NCBI RefSeq assembly: GCF_017498485.1
Contig: NZ_CP071795.1
Location: forward strand, 2,418,001-2,482,000
Reading direction: 5' to 3'
Origin: Polaribacter batillariae
GTDB taxonomy: Bacteria; Bacteroidota; Bacteroidia; Flavobacteriales; Flavobacteriaceae
DNA: 64,000 nucleotides
Shown here in pieces: positions 27,660 to 35,612 of this stretch. The translations under genes and the position numbers were made by a program. The stretch's first letter is position 1. Every line of letters starts with the position of its first letter. The notes below the pieces were generated by a model. It saw only the letters and a program-made list of their open reading frames with translations, did no database searches and was not told where the DNA came from.

Positions 27660-28247
27660 ATGGATTTAGATTTATCAGAAAGTGTGTGGGACAATCGTTA
27701 CAAAACAAACGATACTGGTTGGGATTTAGGAGAAGTTTCTCCTCCTTTAAAGGCCTATTTTAATCAATTAAAGAATAAAGAACTCAAAATATTAATTCCT
27801 GGAGGAGGGAATTCTCACGAAGCAGAATATTTGTTTCGCCAAGGATTTAAAAACGTATTTGTTGTAGATGTCTCTAAAACTGCGCTAGAAAATATAAAAA
27901 AGCGAGTTCCAAATTTTCCTGCATCGCAATTATTGCACAACGATTTTTTTAATACAAACCATAGTTTCGATTTAATAATCGAACAAACCTTTTTTTGCGC
28001 CATTAACCCAAATTTAAGAGAAAAATATGCCATTAAAATGCACGAACTTCTCAAAGAAAAAGGAAAACTGGTGGGGCTTTTGTTCAATGCACCTTTGTTT
28101 GACAATCGCCCGCCATTTGGAGGTTCTAAAAAAGAATATATTACTTATTTTAAACCGTATTTCGAATTCGAAATTTTTGAGAATTGCTATAATTCTATAG
28201 AAAGTAGAGAAGGAAGAGAGTTGTTTTTTAAATTTGTAAAGTCTTAA
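27660..28247 (+). CDS. TPMT-like SAM-dependent methyltransferase
   Basis: 195-aa class I methyltransferase of the thiopurine S-methyltransferase-like family (in bacteria linked to thiol, selenite or tellurite methylation). N-terminal WDNRYKTNDTGWDLGEVSPP is typical; motif I is LIPGGGNSHEAEYL (about residues 44-57), the acidic ribose-binding end is VVDVSK, and DLIIEQTFFCAI is motif IV. Length is normal. Preceded by the small RNA 2/terminator unit. Substrate inferred only at family level. Confidence 0.85.
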   Translation: MDLDLSESVWDNRYKTNDTGWDLGEVSPPLKAYFNQLKNKELKILIPGGGNSHEAEYLFRQGFKNVFVVDVSKTALENIKKRVPNFPASQLLHNDFFNTNHSFDLIIEQTFFCAINPNLREKYAIKMHELLKEKGKLVGLLFNAPLFDNRPPFGGSKKEYITYFKPYFEFEIFENCYNSIESREGRELFFKFVKS

Positions 28248-28332
28248 AAGATCATTATAAAATTACCAAATTCTTTTCCATAAAAACCCTTAAAAGTTTT
28301 TAAAACCTTTGAAACCGAATGGGTAATTTTTT

Positions 28333-29388
28333 TTATTCTATCTTTTTAACAACTGCTTTTGGTGCTTCTTTTCTAGTACCGTCAAAACCATCTACACCAC
28401 CTACAGTGGTATATTTCATTACATATTTTTTGTCTGGAAAAATTCTTTTGTAGGCACTTTGGCACATTAAAGTTGCTTCGTGGAAGCCACATAAAATCAG
28501 TTTTAATTTTCCTGGGTAAGTATTTACATCTCCAATGGCATAAATTCCTGGAATATTGGTTTGATAATCTAAAGCGTTGTTTACTTTAATGGCATTTTTT
28601 TCGATTTCTAATCCCCAATAGGCAATAGGACCTAATTTTGGCGATAAACCAAAGAGCGGAATAAAATGATCTGTTTCTATACGAAAAGGTTCGCCTCCAT
28701 TTTGAACCACAGAAACTCCTTCTACTTTATTTGTTCCAATAATTTCTTTTACTTCTGCAGGTGTAATCATGTTTATTTTTCCTGCATCTTTTAATTCTTG
28801 CACTTTTTCTACAGAATCTAAAGCGCCTCTAAATTCGTTTCTTCTGTGAATTAAGGTAACTGAAGAAGCAACATCTGTTAAAAATATAGACCAATCTAAA
28901 GCAGAATCTCCACCTCCAGAAATAACTACTTTTTTATTTCTATAAAGTTCTGGGTCACGTATGATGTATTCTACTCCTTTATCTTCGAAATTTGCAATGT
29001 TAAAAATGGGTGGCTTTCTTGGCTCGAAAGAACCCAAACCACCTGCAATTGCAACAACTTTTGCATAGTGTTTTGTACCTTTATTGGTGGTAACAATAAA
29101 CGTTTCGTCTTCTTGTTTTTCGATGGTTTCTGCACGTTCGCCTAATGTAAAACCTGGTTCAAATTGTTTTATTTGTTCCATTAATTTATCGGTTAAATCG
29201 CCCGCTAAAATTTCTGGATATGCAGGAATGTCATAAATTGGTTTTTTCGGATAAATCTCTGAACATTGGCCACCAACCTGTGGCAAAGCATCTATTAAAT
29301 GGCAGCGTAGCTTTAATAACCCTGCTTCAAAAACGGTAAATAATCCTGTGGGTCCTGCACCAATAATTAAAATATCTGTTGTAATCAC
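28333..29388 (-). CDS. Ferredoxin/flavodoxin-NADP+ reductase, TrxR-like type
   Basis: 351-aa FAD-dependent NADPH oxidoreductase of the thioredoxin-reductase-like FNR type found in Bacteroidota, Chlorobi and Firmicutes. FAD motif GAGPTG (residues 10-15), GGQCSEIYPKKPIYDIPAYP, NADPH motif SGGGDSALDW (about 157-166) and the second FAD motif IYAIGDVNTYPGKLKL. The redox CxxC of thioredoxin reductase is absent, which separates it from TrxB. The C-terminal extension, with the aromatic residue stacking on FAD (YTTVGGVDGF), is as expected. Start codon GTG. It passes electrons between NADPH and ferredoxin. Confidence 0.9.
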   Translation of the reverse strand: MITTDILIIGAGPTGLFTVFEAGLLKLRCHLIDALPQVGGQCSEIYPKKPIYDIPAYPEILAGDLTDKLMEQIKQFEPGFTLGERAETIEKQEDETFIVTTNKGTKHYAKVVAIAGGLGSFEPRKPPIFNIANFEDKGVEYIIRDPELYRNKKVVISGGGDSALDWSIFLTDVASSVTLIHRRNEFRGALDSVEKVQELKDAGKINMITPAEVKEIIGTNKVEGVSVVQNGGEPFRIETDHFIPLFGLSPKLGPIAYWGLEIEKNAIKVNNALDYQTNIPGIYAIGDVNTYPGKLKLILCGFHEATLMCQSAYKRIFPDKKYVMKYTTVGGVDGFDGTRKEAPKAVVKKIE

Positions 29389-29410
29389 TTTTTGTTTTCT
29401 TTATCTATTT

Positions 29411-29443
29411 AGACCTCAAAGATTTTTACAATCTTTGAGGTCT
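29411..29443. repeat. Intergenic 14-bp inverted repeat
   Basis: AGACCTCAAAGATT and its exact reverse complement around a 5-nt loop, between the FNR and NifU genes. It is not followed by a clean T run on the minus strand, so it is more like a dispersed palindromic element than a terminator. Confidence 0.75.
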
Positions 29444-29658
29444 GTTTTATTTTCGTGAGGGCGTTAACGATTGAAATGGTCTCCTTTTTTTAGTTGTCAG
29501 TTCGAGCGAATTTGTGAAGAACGAACAAATTTACATCGAGAAAAAAACTAAAAAGATACATCTTTCGACTACGCTCAAGACAACCTACAAGCTCGACCTT
29601 TTTAAGGAATGCCCAAAATTATAATATTCTGTTTGCTTAGAAGCTAATTTTTATCAGT
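29444..29658. other. Gene-free stretch with a degenerate GAGCGCAGTCGAG repeat copy
   Basis: 215 nt between the 14-bp hairpin and the NifU gene. At 29563-29580 TTTCGACTACGCTCAAGA is a near copy of the palindromic element at 31.06 and 38.2 kb. Nothing else recognised. Confidence 0.5.
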
Positions 29659-29895
29659 TTAAGCAACATTTATGACTTCTTCGATTTGTGGTGCGTACTT
29701 TTTAATGGTTGCTTCTACACCATTTTTTAGTGTCATTTGGTTTACAGAACAACCTGTGCAAGCGCCTTCTAATTGCACTTTTACAATGGAGTTCTCTATT
29801 GAAAGTAGCCGAATGTTGCCACCATCACTCATTAAAAAAGGGCGGATTTCATCCAACGCTTTTTCTACATTTTCTAAGGTTTCTTGTGCTGTCAT
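29659..29895 (-). CDS. NifU-like Fe-S scaffold domain protein
   Basis: 78-aa protein made only of the NifU C-terminal domain, a scaffold or carrier for [4Fe-4S] clusters. The cluster-binding CxxC is Cys46-Thr-Gly-Cys49 in QLEGACTGCSVNQMTL, preceded by the typical IRPFLMSDGGNIRLL. Its ATG overlaps the stop of the Mrp gene (ATGA), so both are translated together and probably act in one Fe-S transfer step. Confidence 0.93.
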   Translation of the reverse strand: MTAQETLENVEKALDEIRPFLMSDGGNIRLLSIENSIVKVQLEGACTGCSVNQMTLKNGVEATIKKYAPQIEEVINVA

Positions 29896-31037
29896 ACTTT
29901 ATTTTTTACTGAACTACAACCACTCATTGTTGTAATTCTAACAACTTCTGTGGGTGGTAAATTTTCGTTTCTTTTTAATAATTGAGCGACCATTTCTTTG
30001 GTAATTTTATCGAAAGCTTCTTCTAAAAGTGTACCTTCTTGTAATGCTACTGGATGCCCAACATCGCCAGATTCACGAATGCTTTGTACTAAAGGGATTT
30101 CTCCTAAAAACTGGGTTTTAATATCTTCTGCCAAGTTTTTTGCGCCATCTTTTCCAAAAATGTAATATTTATTATCTGGCAATTCTTCTGGTGTAAAATA
30201 TGCCATATTTTCTACGATTCCTAATACTGGAACGTTAATATTTTCTTGTTGAAACATGGCAACTCCTTTTTTAGCATCTGCCAATGCAATATTTTGTGGT
30301 GTGCTTACTACAACTGCACCATTTATTGGCAATGCTTGTACGATTGATAAGTGCACGTCTCCTGTTCCTGGTGGTAAATCGATTAAAAGAAAATCTAATT
30401 CGCCCCAATCTCCATCAAAAATTAATTGATTTAATGCTTTTGAAGCCATGGGACCACGCCAAATTACGGCTTGATTAGGATCTGTAAAAAATCCTAAAGA
30501 CAATAATTTTACCCCATAATTTTCGATAGGTTTCATTTTCGAACGACCATCTACTTTTACAGAAAGTGGTCTTGCTTTTTCTACATCGAACATTATATGT
30601 TGCGATGGTCCATAAACATCGGCATCTAAAACCCCCACATTAAAGCCCATTTTTGCTAATGAAATTGCTGTATTTGCTGTAATTGTAGATTTACCTACAC
30701 CACCCTTACCAGACGCAATTGCAATAATATTTTTAATATTCGGAATTTCTTTACCACGAATTTGATTCGGATTTTCTTTTGCAACTGGTTTTTCTACGGT
30801 TACGTTTACTTTTACATCTATATTTTTAGAAACATTGCTTTTAATGGCTTTTGTAATTTCCGATTCAACTTTCTTTTTTGCTTGCAAGGTTGGATTGCTA
30901 ATTGTTATTTCTACAATTACTTCGTTTCCAAAAATTACGATGTTTTTTAAGTTGTTATTTTCTACCAAACTTTTTCCTTCTCCTGGAGCAGTAATGGTTT
31001 CTAGTGCTTGTTGTATGTCTTGTTTTTTAAAACTCAT
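29892..31037 (-). CDS. mrp: Mrp/ApbC-type Fe-S cluster carrier ATPase
   Basis: 381-aa P-loop ATPase that binds and transfers Fe-S clusters. N-terminal MIP18/DUF59 domain (about 8-80), then deviant Walker A GKGGVGKS (110-117), switch I DADVYGPSQ, DLPPGTGD, and the Mrp-specific GIVENMAYF. It lacks the usual central CxxC after GIVENMAYF (the next residues are TPEELPDNKYYIFG), and has a single C-terminal MSGCSSVKNKV instead. Most E. coli-type Mrp have CxxC there, so cluster binding may differ. Operon with the NifU-like gene. Confidence 0.9.
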   Translation of the reverse strand: MSFKKQDIQQALETITAPGEGKSLVENNNLKNIVIFGNEVIVEITISNPTLQAKKKVESEITKAIKSNVSKNIDVKVNVTVEKPVAKENPNQIRGKEIPNIKNIIAIASGKGGVGKSTITANTAISLAKMGFNVGVLDADVYGPSQHIMFDVEKARPLSVKVDGRSKMKPIENYGVKLLSLGFFTDPNQAVIWRGPMASKALNQLIFDGDWGELDFLLIDLPPGTGDVHLSIVQALPINGAVVVSTPQNIALADAKKGVAMFQQENINVPVLGIVENMAYFTPEELPDNKYYIFGKDGAKNLAEDIKTQFLGEIPLVQSIRESGDVGHPVALQEGTLLEEAFDKITKEMVAQLLKRNENLPPTEVVRITTMSGCSSVKNKV

Positions 31038-31376
31038 TTTTCTTTCAATGTTAGGTCGAGCGCAGTCGAGACCTAATGTATTGTTCGTTCTATAAAACCT
31101 CTCGACTGCGCTCGAGAAGACATTTATAGTTTTAATTAAGTTAATATCAATTACAAAGATACGTTTAACTGTTTAAAAAAGAAAGTTTGTAGATTGTGAA
31201 TATTTATAGGTTGATAAGTGGAAATGATGGTCGGTTTTTTTTAAAAGTTTTTTTGATGTTGCAGTTTATTATTTTAATCGAATACGGTTGCTTTTTTATC
31301 ACATAGTAGCACGAAAAAATATAGCTAATTTTTTTGTTTAGAGTGTTTTCTCTGAGAAATCTATGTATAATAATAT
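31038..31376. other. Gene-free stretch with palindromic repeats
   Basis: 339 nt between mrp and the alkyltransferase-like gene, both on the minus strand. It contains a 15-bp perfect inverted repeat pair (31056-31070 and 31101-31115). A 71-codon frame at 31204-31419 exists but has no coding character and overlaps the 3' end of the neighbouring gene. No promoter identified for mrp. Confidence 0.6.
31056..31115. repeat. Paired GAGCGCAGTCGAG palindromic element
   Basis: TCGAGCGCAGTCGAG at 31056-31070 and its exact reverse complement CTCGACTGCGCTCGA at 31101-31115 flank a 30-nt spacer. Single related copies lie at 29563-29580 and 38202-38218, always between genes: a dispersed REP-like family. Confidence 0.85.
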
Positions 31377-31727
31377 CTAAAATTTGAAATTTGAATTCAA
31401 TTCTTCCATCGGATTCCAAAAAACGGTTTCTAAATCTTGAATTTGATTATCAATTACCACAATTCCTTCGTTTTCTAACAATTGCTGCATTAAATTTGTA
31501 CCATCGAAATGATGTTTTCCTGTTAATAATCCTTTTTTATTAACAACTCTATGTGCGGGTACTTCTTCTTTTTGATTCGAAGAACTATTCATGGCCCAGC
31601 CCACCATTCTTGCAGATTTTGCTGCGCCTAAATATTTTGCAATTGCACCATAACTTGTAACTCTTCCATATGGAATTAAGCGTGCAACTTGATAGACTTT
31701 ATCGAAAAAATTATCGGATTTTTTCAC
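31377..31727 (-). CDS. Alkyltransferase-like (ATL) DNA-repair protein
   Basis: 116-aa protein of the MGMT/Ogt DNA-binding domain family. It has the helix-turn-helix IPYGRVTSYGAIAKYLG, the arginine-finger segment SARMVGWAM (Arg40) and the active-site loop, but the loop reads PAHRV (57-61) where repair transferases have PCHRV. Replacement of the acceptor Cys by Ala58 marks ATL proteins, which bind O6-alkylguanine and hand lesions to nucleotide excision repair rather than reversing them. An IS30 element begins 36 nt upstream of its start codon, so its original promoter or leader is probably displaced. Confidence 0.88.
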   Translation of the reverse strand: MKKSDNFFDKVYQVARLIPYGRVTSYGAIAKYLGAAKSARMVGWAMNSSSNQKEEVPAHRVVNKKGLLTGKHHFDGTNLMQQLLENEGIVVIDNQIQDLETVFWNPMEELNSNFKF

Positions 31728-31793
31728 TTTTAAAAGATAAGGATTATTAGGTTAATAGGCCCTAGATTCAAATGCTAGTGCAAGTTTTTGATA

Positions 31794-31831
31794 GGATTTT
31801 CCTACGGGTTTTACCCCGTTAGGAAAAGTCC
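31794..31831 (+). repeat. Hairpin in the IS leader
   Basis: Imperfect 38-nt stem-loop (GGATTTTCCTACGGG pairing with CCCGTTAGGAAAAGTCC) between the left inverted repeat and the transposase ATG. It may block read-through or occlude translation from outside transcripts, a known strategy in insertion sequences. Confidence 0.65.
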
Positions 31832-31854
31832 AAAAAAAGTCAAAGATTTGTGAT

Positions 31855-32838
31855 ATGAACTACAAACAATTAACTTTCGAACAAAGGTACTCAATAGAAT
31901 TAATGCTTAAGGCAAAAATTAGTAAAAAAGAGATTATTAAATCACTTTGTATTAATGAAAGTACTTTTTATAGAGAATTGAAAAGGAACTCAAAACCTAG
32001 GACTTATAGTGCTAAACACGCACAAAAATTAGCTGATGAGCGTAAAAAAGAAGGCCATTATAAGACTATTTTTTCAACGGAAATGAAAAAAATAATCAAA
32101 GAAAAAATGATTAAATTTCAATGGTCTCCAGAACAGATAGTTGGTTGGTGTAAACTTAAAGCAATACAGATGGTCTCTCACGAGCGAATTTACCAATATG
32201 TTTGGCAAGATAAAAGACAAGGAGGATTGCTTTATAAAGAACTACGAACAGGTCAAAAAAAATATAAAAAAAGGTATGGAAGTAAATCCAATAGAGGACA
32301 AATACCCGATAAAGTGTCTATAGAAAAACGTCCAAAAATTGTAGAACTCAAAGAAAGAGTAGGTGATTTAGAATCTGATTTAATTATAGGAAAAGACCAT
32401 AAAGGAGCTTTATTAACCATTGTAGATCGCTATTCTAGTTTTTTATGGATTGAAAATGTGACAGGAAAAAAAGCAGATATGATTACAAAAATGACTATAA
32501 ACACTTTAGCACCACATAAAAAATGGGTTCGAACAATTACCAATGATAATGGAAAAGAGTTTGCAGGACATAAAAAAATAGCAGAAAAATTAAATTGTGA
32601 TGTCTATTTTGCTCACCCTTATAGCTCTTGGGAACGTGGACTTAACGAGTATACGAACAAACTTATCAGACAATATTTCCCAAAAAATGAACACTTGGAT
32701 AATGTCAAACAAAAGGATATTTTTGAAACGGTAAACAAACTCAATAATAGACCAAGAAAAAAGTTAGGATACAGAACCCCTAAAGAGGTTTTTTATCAAT
32801 TTATTAACCAAAATCAAAAACTTGCACTTGGTACTTGA
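31855..32838 (+). CDS. IS30-family transposase
   Basis: 327-aa DDE transposase. N-terminal helix-turn-helix (LTFEQRYSIELML, then KEIIKSLCINESTFYRELKR at about 25-44, the classic IS30 start), and a catalytic core with Asp175 in GDLESDLIIG, Asp231 in TNDNGKEF and Glu265 in SSWERGLNEYTNKLIRQYF. Asp231 and Glu265 are 33 residues apart, as expected for the DD(33)E signature of IS30. Full length and free of frameshifts, hence probably active. Confidence 0.95.
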   Translation: MNYKQLTFEQRYSIELMLKAKISKKEIIKSLCINESTFYRELKRNSKPRTYSAKHAQKLADERKKEGHYKTIFSTEMKKIIKEKMIKFQWSPEQIVGWCKLKAIQMVSHERIYQYVWQDKRQGGLLYKELRTGQKKYKKRYGSKSNRGQIPDKVSIEKRPKIVELKERVGDLESDLIIGKDHKGALLTIVDRYSSFLWIENVTGKKADMITKMTINTLAPHKKWVRTITNDNGKEFAGHKKIAEKLNCDVYFAHPYSSWERGLNEYTNKLIRQYFPKNEHLDNVKQKDIFETVNKLNNRPRKKLGYRTPKEVFYQFINQNQKLALGT

Positions 32839-32922
32839 ATCTACGGGCAGTGTTTTAACTATAAACTGAAACCTTTTTGGGGTTATTTATGTTAAAGAAA
32901 CATGTAAATTCCTGGCAAAAAA

Positions 32923-33594
32923 CTAATATTTTAACCGAAATTGAATGTATGTAATAGGTTTGTCTATGGCCAAATACTGGTTTTCGTAAAAAGTTTGTGT
33001 TTCTACGACTTCTTTTGGAGCACCTTCATTTTTATAAACGGTATGGTTTGCATATAAAACCTCATGTCCTTCTCCATGCAACAAACCTAATGTATAGCCG
33101 TGCATAAATTCGCTATCGGTTTTTAAGTTTACAATTCCTTCTTTTTTTAAAATATGATGGTATTTTTTCAAGAAATTGGTATTTGTCATTCTATGTTTTG
33201 TACGCTTGTATTTTATTTGTGGGTCTGGAAAAGTAATCCAAATTTCAGAAATTTCGTTTTCTGCAAAAATAAAATCTACCAACTCGATTTGTGTTCTTAC
33301 AAATGCTACATTTGGTAAGTTTTCTTCGAGAGCCGTTTTTGCGCCTCGCCAAAAACGAGCTCCTTTTATATCGATTCCAATATAATTTTTATTTGGGTTT
33401 TTTCTAGCCAAAGCAATGGTATATTCGCCTTTACCACAACCCAATTCTACAATAATAGGATTGTTGTTCCCAAAAAAAGAATGCCATTTGCCTTTGTAAG
33501 AAAAGTTGTTTACTACCTCTTCTCTTGTTGGCTGAATGACATTTTTAAACGTTTCATTTTCTTTAAAACGCTTTAGTTTATTTTTGCTTCCCAA
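32923..33594 (-). CDS. trmB: tRNA (guanine-N7-)-methyltransferase
   Basis: 223-aa enzyme making m7G46 in tRNA. SAM motif VELGCGKGEYTIALA (about 48-62), IGIDIKGARFWRGA, and WITFPDPQIKYKRTKHRM with the conserved PDPQ-K-RH pattern. The start is TTG (GSKNKLKRF follows), as no ATG is available before a well conserved segment; flavobacterial homologues typically begin with this GSKNKLKRF. Second gene after the 73-aa membrane protein (9 nt gap). The IS30 copy lies just past its stop. Confidence 0.94.
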   Translation of the reverse strand: MGSKNKLKRFKENETFKNVIQPTREEVVNNFSYKGKWHSFFGNNNPIIVELGCGKGEYTIALARKNPNKNYIGIDIKGARFWRGAKTALEENLPNVAFVRTQIELVDFIFAENEISEIWITFPDPQIKYKRTKHRMTNTNFLKKYHHILKKEGIVNLKTDSEFMHGYTLGLLHGEGHEVLYANHTVYKNEGAPKEVVETQTFYENQYLAIDKPITYIQFRLKY

Positions 33595-33603
33595 AGTGTA
33601 AAA

Positions 33604-33825
33604 TTAAGCTCTGTCTTCAGTTCCTTCTCTTACAAATCGCTTAGATTCTTTCATCCAATATGCAAAAAGAACTAATAAAACCAATAGAAATAACCAGTTT
33701 ACGGCATTAGAAATCCACCATCCAAAATCGGCATGTGCTACACTTGTGCGTAACCAGTTAAAAGGGATAAATAAAAGATCTGTAAATAAACTACCAATCC
33801 ATCTAAAAATATTGCTTGCTATCAT
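33604..33825 (-). CDS. Small membrane protein, DUF6341 family
   Basis: 73-aa protein with two hydrophobic segments (about 8-25 and 38-60) and a charged tail KESKRFVREGTEDRA. It matches in length and sequence style the flavobacterial DUF6341 family, once misannotated as uracil phosphoribosyltransferase because of its neighbourhood. Function unknown. First gene of an operon with trmB; its full promoter overlaps the start of the divergent DUF6427 gene. Confidence 0.8.
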   Translation of the reverse strand: MIASNIFRWIGSLFTDLLFIPFNWLRTSVAHADFGWWISNAVNWLFLLVLLVLFAYWMKESKRFVREGTEDRA

Positions 33826-33846
33826 AACTTAATTATCTTTACGGTG

Positions 33847-33877
33847 CAAAAATAACAAAAGAAACAATGCTAGCCAA
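33847..33877 (-). promoter_or_regulatory. Promoter of the DUF6341-trmB operon
   Basis: Minus-strand TTG (33875-33877), 20-nt spacer, TATTTTTG (33847-33854). The -33 lies inside the first codons of the divergent plus-strand gene, whose own likely -7 TATCTTTA is at 33834-33841, so the promoters overlap face to face. Confidence 0.65.
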
Positions 33878-34793
33878 TTTTTTAAGCAAATCTAAACCCA
33901 TCAATTTTATTGTGCTTCTGGTACTGTTTTTGTGCATTTTTTTATTAGATGCGTTTACAGTGTATGCTTCTAAAGGTTTTACATTTACTATTTTTTTAGA
34001 AAATCTTGGTTTTTTTTCGCTTTTTCTACTTATTTTTTTCTTTTACAATTTTGTGATTTCTAAAAATAACTTAACAAAAGATAACAGTTACGCTTTTTTT
34101 GTTTTTACAGTGTTTTTAAGCTATTTTGTTATTAAATTATTTTCTTTTAAAGTACTTTTTTTATTACTGATTTATATACTTTTTTCCAGAAAAATATACA
34201 GTTTAAAATCTCAAAAAAAAGTGTTACAAAAATTGTTTGATAGTGGATTTTGGCTCGCGATTTTATTTTTTATAGAACCCTTTTCTGCAATGTTTGCCTT
34301 GTTAATTTATGTGGCAACTTACGTGCATCATAAAATAACAATTCGTACTTTATTTGCCCCAGTTGTTGGTTTTTGTGCTCCTTTATTAATTTATTATGCC
34401 TATTGTTTGTGGCTTAACGAAGTACGTGTTTTTACGAATCTTTTTGTTTTTAAGCAGTTTCATAAAATTTCTTTTTATGCCGAAAATAATTTTTATTGGT
34501 TGGTAATTTCGATATTATTTTTAACTACGATTGGTTTTATCTTAAAAACACCAAAAGCGCTTTCTGTAAATAATACTTTCAAGAAAAATTGGCTTATTGT
34601 AACGTTTCAATTGCTAATATCTTTCTTTTTCGTGCTTTTAATTCCTGAGAAAACAGGGGTAGAAATTCTTTTTCTAATTTTTCCAGCATCTATAGTTGTT
34701 GCAAACGGACTTGAAATTATAAAAAGCGATTTCATTAAAAACATCGTTTTTTATGTATTGCTTGCAAGTACTGTCTTTGCGGTATTATTATAA
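33867..34793 (+). CDS. Multi-pass membrane protein, DUF6427 family
   Basis: 308-aa integral membrane protein with about nine hydrophobic helices, rich in Phe, Leu and Ile, with few polar residues. Sequence start (MLANFLSKSKPINFIVLLVL) and position between DUF6341 and upp fit the flavobacterial DUF6427 family. Function unknown. Its 3' end overlaps the convergent upp gene by 6 nt. Confidence 0.75.
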   Translation: MLANFLSKSKPINFIVLLVLFLCIFLLDAFTVYASKGFTFTIFLENLGFFSLFLLIFFFYNFVISKNNLTKDNSYAFFVFTVFLSYFVIKLFSFKVLFLLLIYILFSRKIYSLKSQKKVLQKLFDSGFWLAILFFIEPFSAMFALLIYVATYVHHKITIRTLFAPVVGFCAPLLIYYAYCLWLNEVRVFTNLFVFKQFHKISFYAENNFYWLVISILFLTTIGFILKTPKALSVNNTFKKNWLIVTFQLLISFFFVLLIPEKTGVEILFLIFPASIVVANGLEIIKSDFIKNIVFYVLLASTVFAVLL

Positions 34794-35441
34794 TTTTGTT
34801 CCGTAAGCCAAATCTCCTGCATCTCCTAGGCCTGGAACTATGTAGCCTTTATCGTTTAATTTATTGTCGATAGTGGCAATCCATAATTGTGTGTGTTTTG
34901 GAAAATGATTTTCAATAAAATCGATGCCTTCTTTAGAGCCAATTACAGCAACAATATGAATTTCTTTTGGGGTTCCGTGTTTTTTTATTGCTTCGTAAAC
35001 AGCCACCAAACTTTGCCCAGTTGCTAACATAGGGTCTGCCAATAACAGTGTTTTATTATCTATAGATGGCGAAGCGAAATATTCGACAACAATTTCGAAA
35101 TTATTGTTGTTTTTAGGATGATGCCTGTATGCAGAAATAAAAGCATTTTCTGCATCGTCGAAATAATTTAACAATCCTTGATGTAAAGGCAAACCTGCTC
35201 TTAAAATCGAACATAAAACAATATTGTTATAAGACAATTGCATTTTTTTCTTTCCTAAGGGAGTTTCGATATAAACACCAGCATACGACAAATTTTTACT
35301 CAATTCATAGCCCAAAACCTCGCCAATTCTTTCGATATTTCTTCGAAATCGAAGCGAATCTTTTTGAGTTTTTACCGCTCTAATTTCTGCGATAAATTTA
35401 TTTAAAATAGAGTGGTTTTCTGCGATGTGATGTATTTCCAT
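34788..35441 (-). CDS. upp: Uracil phosphoribosyltransferase
   Basis: 217-aa pyrimidine salvage enzyme: uracil + PRPP to UMP. PRPP-binding loop LLADPMLATGQSLVA (about 134-148), the hydrophobic uracil-site tail YIVPGLGDAGDLAYGTKL at the C-terminus, and CSILRAGLPLHQGLL near 80. Normal length. A -7 element TAATTTTG lies 18 nt upstream of the ATG. Convergent with the DUF6427 gene. Confidence 0.95.
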   Translation of the reverse strand: MEIHHIAENHSILNKFIAEIRAVKTQKDSLRFRRNIERIGEVLGYELSKNLSYAGVYIETPLGKKKMQLSYNNIVLCSILRAGLPLHQGLLNYFDDAENAFISAYRHHPKNNNNFEIVVEYFASPSIDNKTLLLADPMLATGQSLVAVYEAIKKHGTPKEIHIVAVIGSKEGIDFIENHFPKHTQLWIATIDNKLNDKGYIVPGLGDAGDLAYGTKL

Positions 35442-35458
35442 TTGTAATGTCTTTCTAA

Positions 35459-35466
35459 CAAAATTA
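35459..35466 (-). promoter_or_regulatory. -7 element of upp
   Basis: Minus-strand TAATTTTG, close to the start codon, predicting a leader of about 11 nt. No spaced TTG. Confidence 0.4.
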
Positions 35467-35612
35467 CAAAAAAGAAAGCCATATTTTTTTACGTTTTTAG
35501 AATTATAGCTTCATAAAAACGCTTTAAACAAAATGAAATTCTTTTTTTAACAAAAAAAATGTATCTTGTACCTTTATTAAATTGAATATTAACAACTAAA
35601 AAAATAAAAAGA

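Larger units (their letters stand above)
31763..32843 (+). mobile_element. IS30-family insertion sequence, complete
   Basis: 1081-bp element with one intact transposase gene and terminal inverted repeats of 30/31 bp: left end TAGATTCAAATGCTAGTGCA..., right end (reverse complement) TAGATTCAAGTACCAAGTGC..., both continuing AGTTTTTGAT. Flanks show GCCC/GGGC complementarity, so the true ends may be up to 4-5 bp further out; no clear direct target duplication seen. It sits between trmB and the ATL gene, both minus strand, while the transposase is plus strand. Confidence 0.9.

Noticed and set aside
28260..28332. Terminator between the TPMT-like and FNR genes
   Set aside because: AATTACC/GGTAATT arms exist but enclose a loop of about 50 nt, so the hairpin is weak.
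31204..31419. 71-codon minus-strand frame between mrp and the ATL gene
   Set aside because: It overlaps the ATL gene 3' end in another frame, has low-complexity composition, no recognisable domain and no promoter; most likely chance.
31758..32848. Target-site duplication of the IS30 element
   Set aside because: Flanks show complementary GCCC/GGGC rather than a direct repeat, so no duplication can be asserted.
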